Assembly: GCA_027057345.1 (NCBI GenBank)
Contig: JALUIX010000064.1
Coordinates: forward strand, 1-29,418
Direction: 5' to 3'
From: S144-45 sp015494035
GTDB taxonomy: Bacteria; Pseudomonadota; Gammaproteobacteria; Xanthomonadales; Marinicellaceae
DNA: 29,418 bases
In this document: positions 14,942 to 23,304 of the stretch, in pieces
How the letters are laid out: each line of letters begins with the position of its first letter
How positions within the stretch are numbered: the stretch's first letter is position 1
Program-made: the position numbers and the translations under genes
Notes under the pieces: model-generated
Databases searched by the model: none
Told to the model about the DNA's origin: nothing
What the model saw: only the letters and a program-made list of their open reading frames with translations

Positions 14942-17900
14942 ATGTCAATGAGAAATCCGTTAGTCCGCCTGTTTGTATTCGTCTGTGGGTGCCTGCCTAT
15001 GGCCGTCAGTGCGATCAACCTGCACACCGAAGACTTTGAAACTGATGGTAACGGCACGCGTTATACCGTGTCGGTGGAATTTGGCCCAGGCGATCCCAAT
15101 GCCAGTGTCAATGACTATTTCACCCGCACCGATGGCAGTGACATTAGCGTGTCTCCTGCCTATACCGGATCAAATAACACGTGGTTCTGGGCCGCTGAAG
15201 ACACCGATGACAACGGTGGCAACGGCCAAAAGGAACAATGGCTGATGATTTCGGGCATTGACATTAGCGGCTATTCCAACCTGCAATTTGCCGGTCTGTT
15301 TGCCGCCACGCGCACCAACAAATATGATCGCCCGGATCACATGCAGGTGGAGGCACGCATTGATGGCAGCGCCTGGGTCAAGATTCTCTGCTTCTCCTAC
15401 TTTAATAATGGCGACAACTTCAACGAACCACTGGGTTTCGATGCCAACTGCGACGATGAAGCCGATGGCACCCAGCTGAGCAATGCGTTTCAGGAATTCA
15501 CCGCCAACATTACCGGTACCGGCGCCACGCTGGACATCCGGGTGTTGGTATATGCCGATGCCGCCAGTGAAGAAATGGCGTTCGACTTCCTGCGCATCAA
15601 TGGCGATTTGGCGGGCAACCTGAGTGTGGTTTCCACCAACCCGGCTGACGGGGCCACCAACGTACCAGTCACCAGTAGCGTACAAATCACCGTTGATAGT
15701 GCCGCCAACTGGACAGCCAATGCAGTCACCATTGAATGCCCCACCGGCAACGCCATTGCCTTTACCGGACTGCCGGCCAACAACATGCCCAACGTGACCC
15801 TGACCCCGACAGCGCCTTTGCCAGGTGGAACCACCTGCACAGTATCCGTGTTGCAGAATCAGGTCACTGACGCCACTAACGCGGCCATTACCCTGGCGGC
15901 GGATTACGTTTTCAGTTTCACCACCGAGAACCCGTTTGCCTGCGGCCAGCCGGCCACTCCCATCAACCAGATTCAGGGCACTGGCGCGACCAGCCCGCTG
16001 GTGGGCAACACCGTGGATGTGGAAGCCTACGTGGTGGGTGATTTTCAGGACAATGCCAGCCTGAATGGCTTTTACCTGCAGGAAGGCACAGCCAGCGAAG
16101 ACGGCAACCCGCTGTCCTCTGAAGGCATTTTTGTGTATGAAGGCGGCAACACAGTGGATGTGGCTGAGTTTGACCGCGTGCGTATTCGCGGTGCAGTCTC
16201 CGAATTCAATGGCCTGACCGAACTGACCATCGACCAGATTCTGGTTTGTGGCGCCGGCACGTCCGCAGACATCACCCCGGCCCAGATCAGCCTGCCGCTA
16301 AACAGTTTTGATCCGGAAACAGTGGAAGGTATGCGCGTGGTGCTGAGTCAGCCGGCCACTGTTACCGACGCCTCCGACATTTTGCGCTTTGGCCAGTTCG
16401 TGGTTTCCAACGGCCCGCTTTATACACCGACGGCCATTGTGCCGCCTGGCCCGCCGGCCATTGCCCAGCAAGCGCTCAATGACGACAACAAGCTGATCGT
16501 GGACGATGCCCGAAATGGCTCCTACCGCACGCCATTTGTGGTCGGCCGCGATGACAGCACGCCCTTGAATGCAGCCAACCCGGTGCGTACCGGCTACGTC
16601 ATCAACCCGCTGGAAGGGGTCATGCACTATTCCTTTGGCGACTACAAAATTGAACCTGTCGCTCCGCTGGTGTGGGATGAAAGCGCCAATCCCCGCGCTG
16701 CCTCACCCGCCCTGCCAGGCGGCGACATCCAGGTGGCGTCCATGAATGTACTGAACTTCTTCAGCACCATCGATACCGGCGCACCCGTCTGCGGCCCGGC
16801 CGGCAATGCCGGCTGCCGTGGCGCCGATTCGGCCAGTGAGCAAACACGTCAACTCGACAAACTGACCGCCGCCATCAATGCCATTGATTCGGACATCATG
16901 GGCCTGGTGGAAATCGAGAACAACGCCACCGCCTCGCTGGATATGCTGGTCAATGCCCTCAATGCCGATGCGGGTGCCGGCACCTGGGACTATATCAATA
17001 CCGGCACCATCGGCTCTGACGTGATCAAGGTAGCCCTCATTTACCAGCCCGCCAAAGTTACACCCGAAGGGGCCTTCGCGATTCTGGATTCATCCGTCGA
17101 TCCGCTGTTCAACGACCAGCGCAACCGGCCCGTGCTGGCGCAAACATTCCGCAACGCCGCCAACCAGAAAGTCACCGTGGCCGTGGCGCACCTGAAATCC
17201 AAGGGCGGCACCGGCACCGGCGCAGACGCCGACCAGGGCGATGGCCAGGGCGCTTTCAACGACACGCGCACCAAAGCCGCCACGGCCATTGCCAATTGGC
17301 TCAATAGCGACCCCACCGGTGTCGGGCCAGCCGTTGGCGCGCTGCTGATCGGGGACTTGAATGCCTACGCCATGGAAGACCCCGTTACAGCCTTGGCCGC
17401 AGGCGGTTTCACCGACCTGGTGGCGCAGGAAATCGGTGCCGGTTCGGCCTGGTCCTACCAATATGCCGGCCAACGCGGTTATTTGGATTACATTCTGGCC
17501 AACAACACGGCCCTGTCTCAAGTGACCACCGTCAGCGAATGGCACAACAACGCCGATGAACTGCCGTTTTTCGATTACAACGAAGAAAACCTGCCCAATG
17601 GCGGCCCGGCAAAACCGGCGGATTTTTATGCGCCGGATGCCTTCCGCGCGTCAGACCACGACCCGCTGGTGGCCGGGCTGAGCCCTGAGGCCATTCCCAC
17701 CGTTGCTTTTGCCGCGGCCAGCTCCTCGGTGCTGGAAAACGCCGGCAGCCTGGACGTTACCCTGAGCCTCAGCAACGCCTTCAGTCAACCGGTAACAGTG
17801 CAGATTGTTTCCACTGATGGCAGCGCCACAGCCGGCAGTGATTACAGTGCCATCAACCAGTCAGTCACCATTCCGGCCAATACCACCAGCTGGCCGGTGA

Positions 17901-18553
17901 GCCTGACCATTCTGGATGACGCCCTGCTGGAAGGTGATGAAGACTTCAGCCTGAGCCTGTCCAATCCAGTCAATGCCGACGCCGGCGCCCAGCTGATTCA
18001 CACCGTCACCATTCTGGACGATGAATCTCCCGTCACCACCTATACTGGGCCTTCACCCACTGGTAACGGCCCGGTGACGGTGGATATTGCCGGCAGTGGC
18101 CCGCTGTGTGGCTTCACCAGTGTGCAGTTTGTGGACGCTGCCAGCCTGCCCTCGCAGCCGCCGGGCAATTTCAGCTTTCCGTACGGACTGGTGGATTTTG
18201 TTGCCAGTCAATGTACTCCCGGATCCAGTCTGACGGTCACCATCACCTACCCGGCGGAAGTGCCGCCCAGCCGTGCCTTCTTCAAATTCGATGGCAGCTG
18301 GAATCAATACCCGGCCACGGTGGCCGCCAATGTGGTTACCTACACCATCACCGACGGCGGTGCCGGAGACAGTGACGGCGCGGCCGATGGCAGCTTGACC
18401 GACCCGGCTGGCCTTGGCCATGCACCGGTGGAAGCCATCCCGGCGCTCCGGCCGATTTGGCTGCTGCTGTTGAGCCTGATGACTGCTGCCCTGGCCGTGC
18501 TGGCACTATCGCCCGGCAGCACCGGCAACCGCAACGGGAAGCAGGATCGGTAA
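14942..18553 (+). CDS. Secreted nuclease-like protein with Calx-beta, anchor domain and IPTL-CTERM-like tail
   Basis: 1203 residues from the ATG at 14942 (GAGGGAG 11 bases upstream). The signal peptide ends near AVSA (residue 24). Then come a beta-rich domain (25-220); a Big_5-type Ig domain (about 226-326, STNPADGATNVPV); an OB-fold ExeM/NucH-type domain (about 333-440); and an endonuclease/exonuclease/phosphatase domain (about 594-913). Catalytic-looking residues are Asn602 (SMNVLNFF), Glu657 (GLVEIEN), His750 (AHLKSK), Asp805 and Asn807 (GDLNAY), Asp905 and His906 (SDHDP). A Calx-beta domain (about 919-1028) and a choice-of-anchor-U-like domain (about 1032-1160) follow. The tail starts IPALRPIW, then a hydrophobic stretch and basic residues. 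It is probably an extracellular DNase anchored or sorted at the surface. Confidence 0.85.
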   Translation: MSMRNPLVRLFVFVCGCLPMAVSAINLHTEDFETDGNGTRYTVSVEFGPGDPNASVNDYFTRTDGSDISVSPAYTGSNNTWFWAAEDTDDNGGNGQKEQWLMISGIDISGYSNLQFAGLFAATRTNKYDRPDHMQVEARIDGSAWVKILCFSYFNNGDNFNEPLGFDANCDDEADGTQLSNAFQEFTANITGTGATLDIRVLVYADAASEEMAFDFLRINGDLAGNLSVVSTNPADGATNVPVTSSVQITVDSAANWTANAVTIECPTGNAIAFTGLPANNMPNVTLTPTAPLPGGTTCTVSVLQNQVTDATNAAITLAADYVFSFTTENPFACGQPATPINQIQGTGATSPLVGNTVDVEAYVVGDFQDNASLNGFYLQEGTASEDGNPLSSEGIFVYEGGNTVDVAEFDRVRIRGAVSEFNGLTELTIDQILVCGAGTSADITPAQISLPLNSFDPETVEGMRVVLSQPATVTDASDILRFGQFVVSNGPLYTPTAIVPPGPPAIAQQALNDDNKLIVDDARNGSYRTPFVVGRDDSTPLNAANPVRTGYVINPLEGVMHYSFGDYKIEPVAPLVWDESANPRAASPALPGGDIQVASMNVLNFFSTIDTGAPVCGPAGNAGCRGADSASEQTRQLDKLTAAINAIDSDIMGLVEIENNATASLDMLVNALNADAGAGTWDYINTGTIGSDVIKVALIYQPAKVTPEGAFAILDSSVDPLFNDQRNRPVLAQTFRNAANQKVTVAVAHLKSKGGTGTGADADQGDGQGAFNDTRTKAATAIANWLNSDPTGVGPAVGALLIGDLNAYAMEDPVTALAAGGFTDLVAQEIGAGSAWSYQYAGQRGYLDYILANNTALSQVTTVSEWHNNADELPFFDYNEENLPNGGPAKPADFYAPDAFRASDHDPLVAGLSPEAIPTVAFAAASSSVLENAGSLDVTLSLSNAFSQPVTVQIVSTDGSATAGSDYSAINQSVTIPANTTSWPVSLTILDDALLEGDEDFSLSLSNPVNADAGAQLIHTVTILDDESPVTTYTGPSPTGNGPVTVDIAGSGPLCGFTSVQFVDAASLPSQPPGNFSFPYGLVDFVASQCTPGSSLTVTITYPAEVPPSRAFFKFDGSWNQYPATVAANVVTYTITDGGAGDSDGAADGSLTDPAGLGHAPVEAIPALRPIWLLLLSLMTAALAVLALSPGSTGNRNGKQDR

Positions 18554-18587
18554 CTTCCGCAATCAGGTTTCATCAAATGCCAAAAAA

Positions 18588-18616
18588 GGTCGGAATCTTC
18601 CCCGGCCTTTTTTTTT
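18588..18616 (+). terminator. Intrinsic terminator after the secreted nuclease gene
   Basis: The stem GGTCGG/CCGGCC (one G-T wobble, 18588-18593 with 18602-18607) has an 8-base loop, is preceded by six A and followed by nine T. It starts 35 bases after the stop at 18553. Confidence 0.85.
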
Positions 18617-18642
18617 GGCCCCGCTGGCCGCATAATGGCCCC

Positions 18643-21633
18643 ATGCGCACGCCCTCCGAAAAGCCCCACACACCTCATCGCCAAAGAAAGCGGCTGAAAA
18701 CGTTTGTCATTGCGCTGCTGGCCTTGTATGTGCTCTATGCGGTGGTGGCTTATTTTGCTGTCCCTCATATCACCTCCAGTACCATCCGGACTCTGGCTGA
18801 AAAGCATGTGAACAGCGAATTTCAAGCCAATACCATCCGCTTTAACCCGTTTAATTTATCGCTGCAGATCCAGCAACCGCGCCTGATTGACCGTACCGAT
18901 GGCACCGCCTGGTGGCAAGCCGAATCCGTCACTACCAATATGGACGGCATCGCTTCGGCCATCAGCCGCAACCTGGTACTGGATGAACTGAAGCTGGATC
19001 AGCCGCAGATACGTCTTGAACGCACGCAGGATGGCCATTTGCGTTACCCTCGGTTGTCATTGGCCAGTGATGAAAACAGCGATAGCCCACCCTTCAGGTT
19101 ACGCATCAAACAACTGGCCATCGAAGGCGGTCGGGTGCAGTGGCAGGACGATACCGGCAGCCAGAGCGTATCAGTCCAACTCAAGCGTGTGGACTACCAC
19201 CACCAGGGCTTCAATACCGGCACTACACCGTCGCATTTCAACGCCACACTGGAAACCGCCGATGGCGCTCGTCTCAACCTAAACGGCAGCTACGTGCACC
19301 AGAACCCGGCCGTGGATGCCCAGTGGGAAGTGAACCTGCTGAATCTGCCACAGTGGATGAACAAGTTACACATGGCGCTTCCGGGCCTGTCGCTACAACA
19401 AGCCCTGGTTTCTGGCAGCGGCAGCTTGCGCTGGCAAAGCCGTTCAGCATCTCCAGGTGCCGGCTTCATAGCCGAGGAACTGACGCTCAAGGACGTTCGA
19501 CTGGGTGTGCCGCTGGAACCACTGGACTTGGAGGGTTCAGCCAAGCCCGGCGCGGGCAGCGACAAGGCTGAGAAAATCGCGCCCGTGCTGCAAGCCCCGG
19601 CCATTGTCATCACCGGCGCTTCCCTGAACCCACAGAAGAAACACCTGAGCATTGATCGCATTGGCCTGGATCAAGCCCGACTCCATGCCCCGTTGCATGT
19701 GCTGGAAACAGTGGAAAAACACTCACCAACGGCCTCAAACAACAAAGGCGAGGCAACAAAGGCCACCGCCACGCCGCCATATTCATGGGAGATAACCGAT
19801 GTTTCCCTCAGCAACAGCGAATTACAGGTGGAAAGTGCAGCGGACAACACCGGCCCGGACCTTGGCATTAAATCCTTACGGCTGCAAAACCTGTCTGACA
19901 ATGATCAGCCGGCCAGTCTCACTGCTGAATTGACTCTGCCGGGGGAATCGGGCCAGTCGCCGGGAACCGCCCGCCTCAGTGGCGCCTTCTCACTGGCTAC
20001 GGGCACGGTGGAACTATCCCATCAACTGGAACATGCGTCTGTGCACCCCTGGTTGCCGGTGTTGCAGGACTACCTGCTGGTGTCCAACGTTACCGGCGTG
20101 CTTGACAGCCAGGGCCGCTGGCAATGGCAGCGAGGGGCGGAGGATTCTACCGGTGCTTTCAGTGGCACGCTCAACGCCAGCCTGACGGAGTTCACTCTGG
20201 CTGACAAAACCGGGAAAACCGTACTGGCGTGGGACAAGGCCAGCCTGGGTGAAACACAGGTCGATGGCGCCAAACGGCGGCTGAGGCTGGGGCCGAGTCA
20301 CACTCCGGGGCCAGCCAGCGAAGTGCGGCTGGCGGACACCGGCAATAACCTCGAGCCGCTGCTGCCACCGCCTGCCCGTTCAAACGCCGGCGAATCCCGC
20401 CCGGATAAAAACCGGAATAAAGCAAAAGCCGGCACCAAGAAAGCGCAAAAGCCCTGGCACATTGAATTGGGCACCGCCTCAGTGAGCGACGGTCAACTGG
20501 GTTTTATCGATGCGCGCCTGCAACCGCCTTTTCACCTGCAGGCCGCGCACCTGAAGGGAGCAGTGACGGCGGGCAAAGCCGGGACAGGCAAGGGACCGAC
20601 CAATTTCACTGTCCAGGCTGAGCTGGATAAATTCACCCGTGCCACGGCCAAAGGCCAGTTGCGCTTAAACAACAATCCCGTGGCGCCACAGGCCCAGGGA
20701 GGCATTCGTAACCTGGATCTGTCCCGGCTTTCGGCCTATGCCCAACGCTACCTGGGCTATGCCATTAAAAGTGGCAAGGCGGACGTGGATATCAATTACC
20801 GGATTCGCGACCAACGCCTGCAAGGCGAGCTTGATCTGACCATAGTCAAGTTGAAACTGGACAAGGCAAGCGGAAATACCGCAGCCATGCAACTGCCATT
20901 GAAAACCGCCCTGGCCCTGCTGACTGACGGCAACGGCGTCACGCGCCTGCGCATTCCCTTCCAGGGCGACCTCACTGATCCGAATTTCAGTATCGGGCAC
21001 TTGGTGGTCAAGGCATTCGTGAATGTCATTACCGGTGTGACCACCTCTCCGTTCAAAATTCTGGCCAAGCTCACCGGCCTGGGTAAGGAGAACCTGCGGC
21101 AAATCCTGTTTGACCCCGGCGATGACGCCTTGCGTGCCACGGAATCGGCCAAACTGCAGAAACTGGCCCTGGCCCTGAAGAAAAGGCCCGCAGTGGGTTT
21201 GCGACTCACCGGACTGGCCAACCGGCCCCGTGACAGCCAGGCACTGCGTTACAAAAAATTGCTGGCGGATCTGGCCTTGCCGGAATCCACCCAGGAGGAC
21301 AATCTGCCCAAGCTGTTGCTGAAAGATACGCTACAGGATCGTTTGCGTCGCCAGTACACCGCGCGCCTGGGCTTTGCCCGCTGGGCGCAGTTACAGGAAC
21401 AATACGGCGCGGATCCGGTCAAATTGAGCATGGTGGCGTGGCAAGAACTGCTGGAGAGTACCGTGGTTGACGAGAACGACCTGGTCCGGCTGGCCTCAAA
21501 CCGGGCCAGCACCGTCAGCCAGTACCTGCAGGAGGCTGAAGGCATGCCGTCTGACCGCTTGTCGCTAGCCAAACCCGTTATTGACGACAAGAAGCCACCG
21601 CAGGTCAACCTGGATATTCTGCCATTGGACTGA
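18643..21633 (+). CDS. DUF748 / AsmA-like envelope protein
   Basis: 996 residues from the ATG at 18643. A longer frame reaches 18457 but would run through the terminator and the previous gene. One N-terminal membrane helix (about 21-42, FVIALLALYVLYAVVAYFAV) is followed by a long periplasmic beta-rich body. The hallmark FNPFNLSLQIQQPRLID lies near residues 66-82. The C-terminal part has the DUF748 ending: LPLKTALALLTDGNGVTRLRIPFQGDLTDPNFSI, then ILFDPGDDALRATESAKLQKLALALKKRP, an OmpA-like segment. AsmA-like proteins are thought to form lipid-transport bridges across the periplasm. CATAAT at 18631-18636 ends six bases before the ATG, so a leaderless or very short-leader transcript is possible. 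Confidence 0.8.
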   Translation: MRTPSEKPHTPHRQRKRLKTFVIALLALYVLYAVVAYFAVPHITSSTIRTLAEKHVNSEFQANTIRFNPFNLSLQIQQPRLIDRTDGTAWWQAESVTTNMDGIASAISRNLVLDELKLDQPQIRLERTQDGHLRYPRLSLASDENSDSPPFRLRIKQLAIEGGRVQWQDDTGSQSVSVQLKRVDYHHQGFNTGTTPSHFNATLETADGARLNLNGSYVHQNPAVDAQWEVNLLNLPQWMNKLHMALPGLSLQQALVSGSGSLRWQSRSASPGAGFIAEELTLKDVRLGVPLEPLDLEGSAKPGAGSDKAEKIAPVLQAPAIVITGASLNPQKKHLSIDRIGLDQARLHAPLHVLETVEKHSPTASNNKGEATKATATPPYSWEITDVSLSNSELQVESAADNTGPDLGIKSLRLQNLSDNDQPASLTAELTLPGESGQSPGTARLSGAFSLATGTVELSHQLEHASVHPWLPVLQDYLLVSNVTGVLDSQGRWQWQRGAEDSTGAFSGTLNASLTEFTLADKTGKTVLAWDKASLGETQVDGAKRRLRLGPSHTPGPASEVRLADTGNNLEPLLPPPARSNAGESRPDKNRNKAKAGTKKAQKPWHIELGTASVSDGQLGFIDARLQPPFHLQAAHLKGAVTAGKAGTGKGPTNFTVQAELDKFTRATAKGQLRLNNNPVAPQAQGGIRNLDLSRLSAYAQRYLGYAIKSGKADVDINYRIRDQRLQGELDLTIVKLKLDKASGNTAAMQLPLKTALALLTDGNGVTRLRIPFQGDLTDPNFSIGHLVVKAFVNVITGVTTSPFKILAKLTGLGKENLRQILFDPGDDALRATESAKLQKLALALKKRPAVGLRLTGLANRPRDSQALRYKKLLADLALPESTQEDNLPKLLLKDTLQDRLRRQYTARLGFARWAQLQEQYGADPVKLSMVAWQELLESTVVDENDLVRLASNRASTVSQYLQEAEGMPSDRLSLAKPVIDDKKPPQVNLDILPLD

Positions 21634-21699
21634 ATGACCAAAAATCTGCTCACTGGCTTTTGGTGCTTTTCGGTCACTGCCAATGCCCATCGAAACAGC

Positions 21700-21708
21700 T
21701 GCTATAAT
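21700..21708 (+). promoter_or_regulatory. Extended -10 promoter for the Bax inhibitor-1 family gene
   Basis: TGCTATAAT is a perfect TATAAT (21703-21708) with the TGn extension, which can work without a good -35. The best -35-like bases (CTGCCA, 21677-21682) are 20 away. A ~50-base leader with AGGAG (21758-21762) precedes the ATG at 21768. Confidence 0.7.
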
Positions 21709-21767
21709 GCTGTGACTAATCGAGAAATTCAAATAAACCAAATACACTCACTGAAAAAGGAGAACCC

Positions 21768-22541
21768 ATGTTTCGTTCGTCCAACCCCGCATTGAAAACC
21801 CTGGAACAAACCGCGCAAATGAGCCTGGGCCCGCGCGATGAATTTGTCGCCGACCGCTCCCAGGTCATGACCGTTGAGGGCACGGTGAACAAAACCGGGC
21901 TGTTGCTGCTGATTACGTTTGCCGCTGCGGCCTTTACCTGGCAAAAAGCCATGGCAGCCCTGGCCATGGGGGATGTCTCCGGCATACAACCCCTGATCTG
22001 GATTGGCTTCATCGGCGGCTTTATCGTCGCCCTGGCCACCATTTTCAAACCCCAGTGGTCAACCATCACCGCACCCCTTTATGCGGTGCTGGAAGGCCTG
22101 GCACTGGGCGCGATTTCCGCGTTTTTTGAAACCCGTTTTCCGGGCATCGTCACCAGCGCCATCTTTGCCACCCTGGCCACTCTGGGCGCTATGTTACTGG
22201 CTTATAAGACCGGACTGATCAAGGTCACAGACACCTTCCGCAAGGTCATCTTTTACGCCACCGGCGGCATCATGTTGTATTACCTGGCGGCCATTGTGTT
22301 GGGGTTCTTTGGCATTCAGGTGCCCATGATCCACGAATCCGGCCCGTTGGGCATTGCCTTCAGCCTGTTTGTGGTGGTGGTGGCCGCTATGAACCTGGCC
22401 CTGGACTTTGATTTCATTGAAAAAGCCAGTGCCCAGGGCGCGCCCAAATACATGGAGTGGTTCGGCGCCTTTACCTTGCTGATGACGCTGGTATGGCTCT
22501 ATATTGAAATGCTGCGCCTGTTGTCCAAACTACGTGACTAA
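21768..22541 (+). CDS. Bax inhibitor-1 / YccA (YetJ-like) family membrane protein
   Basis: 257 residues with seven hydrophobic segments. The N-terminal soluble stretch (1-38) opens FRSSNPALKTLEQ, typical of the YccA-like branch that starts with (M)xSSNPxL. AGGAG lies five bases upstream of the ATG. The conserved core includes APLYAVLEGLALGAIS (about 102-117) and LDFDFIEKASAQGAPKYMEW (about 209-228), with the acidic pair that acts as a pH-sensitive calcium gate in YetJ. It may be a calcium leak channel or an FtsH-linked membrane protein; which one cannot be told. It has its own strong promoter. MITE copy C begins 56 bases after the stop. Confidence 0.87.
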   Translation: MFRSSNPALKTLEQTAQMSLGPRDEFVADRSQVMTVEGTVNKTGLLLLITFAAAAFTWQKAMAALAMGDVSGIQPLIWIGFIGGFIVALATIFKPQWSTITAPLYAVLEGLALGAISAFFETRFPGIVTSAIFATLATLGAMLLAYKTGLIKVTDTFRKVIFYATGGIMLYYLAAIVLGFFGIQVPMIHESGPLGIAFSLFVVVVAAMNLALDFDFIEKASAQGAPKYMEWFGAFTLLMTLVWLYIEMLRLLSKLRD

Positions 22542-22597
22542 GACCTTTTCCACATGCCATCAAGCCAACCACAGGTCAATACCAGTCACCTTACTAA

Positions 22598-22757
22598 GAA
22601 AGCTCTGATTGAATCTGGCGCGAGCAGATTGCCGTGAAAAATTGTTCAGTTCAAGGCGCGAGCCGCACGCAATAGCAAGATATTGTGAAGGTTTGCAAAG
22701 CAGAAATGGACGATTTTACGCCACAAGATGCCGTGTCACGATTCGAGCAGAGCTTCC
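22598..22757 (+). mobile_element. MITE copy C, inserted in the 5' end of the GNAT gene
   Basis: 160 bp, same orientation as copy A. Terminal repeats at 22598-22615 and 22740-22757 differ at three positions. CTAA flanks it exactly on both sides (22594-22597, 22758-22761), a clean target-site duplication. The central hairpin is weakened by changes (CAATAGCAAGATATTG). Removing the element and one CTAA restores an open frame from an ATG at 22554 into the GNAT gene. Confidence 0.9.
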
Positions 22758-23245
22758 CTAATGCCGTGCGATTAGTGCTGGTTGACTACAGCAACCCGCG
22801 TCAGGCCAAAGACCTTGTGGACTTGCTGGACAGTTACGCCAAAGACCCGGCCGGTGGTGGTGAAGGGCTGGCCGATGCGGTCAAGCGTCAGCTGCCCTCA
22901 GCACTGGCGCAACGCCCGGACGCTTTCAGCGTTATTGCCTACGTGGATGACAAGCCAGCCGGCCTGATCAATTGCTTTGAAGGCTTTTCCACCTTTGCCT
23001 GCAAGCCCCTGGTCAACATTCACGATGTGGTTGTGCTGCCGGCGTTTCGTGGACGGAAAATCAGCCACCGTCTGCTGGAAAAAGTCGAGGAACTAGCCAG
23101 AAATCGCGGTGCCTGCAAGTTGACACTGGAAGTGGTGGAAGGCAATGTCCCGGCAAGAAAAAGCTACGAAAAATATGGCTTTGCCCCTTATGAGCTGGAT
23201 CCGGCCATGGGCAAGGCCCTGTTCTGGGAGAAAAAACTCACATGA
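22706..23245 (+). CDS. GNAT-family N-acetyltransferase with a MITE-derived 5' end
   Basis: 179 residues from an ATG inside MITE copy C. Residues 1-17 (MDDFTPQDAVSRFEQSF) are element-encoded, and the native protein resumes at about NAVRLVLVDYSNPRQA. A GTG at 22766 giving MRLVLVDYS is an equally good start; an upstream GTG at 22685 also lies inside the element. No start has a convincing ribosome-binding site. The GNAT core is clear: YVDDKPAGLINCFEGFSTF, then NIHDVVVLPAFRGRKISHRLL (acetyl-CoA motif A), then LTLEVVEGNVPARKSYEKYGFAPYELDPAMG. In motif A the usual R-x-x-G-x-G/A reads R-G-R-K-I-S, so both glycine-type positions differ. The substrate is unknown. The start may be disrupted, making this a partly broken gene. 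Confidence 0.72.
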   Translation: MDDFTPQDAVSRFEQSFPNAVRLVLVDYSNPRQAKDLVDLLDSYAKDPAGGGEGLADAVKRQLPSALAQRPDAFSVIAYVDDKPAGLINCFEGFSTFACKPLVNIHDVVVLPAFRGRKISHRLLEKVEELARNRGACKLTLEVVEGNVPARKSYEKYGFAPYELDPAMGKALFWEKKLT

Positions 23246-23260
23246 AGACACGCACTCACC

Positions 23261-23284
23261 GGGCCACTTGCTGGCCCTTTTTTT
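23261..23284 (+). terminator. Intrinsic terminator after the GNAT gene
   Basis: A perfect 6-bp GC-rich stem GGGCCA/TGGCCC (23261-23266, 23272-23277) with a CTTGC loop is followed by seven T. It begins 16 bases after the GNAT stop. Confidence 0.85.
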
Positions 23285-23304
23285 GGCCTGCTGTTTCCCC
23301 CCTT

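Noticed and set aside
14229..14951. 240-codon plus-strand frame across the thioredoxin-like gene
   Set aside because: Antisense to a protein with a CSIC active site and membrane anchor; no recognisable family.
21637..21664. ACCAAAA/TTTTGGT inverted repeat after the DUF748 gene
   Set aside because: A/T-rich 7-bp stem with a 14-base loop; weak as a terminator.
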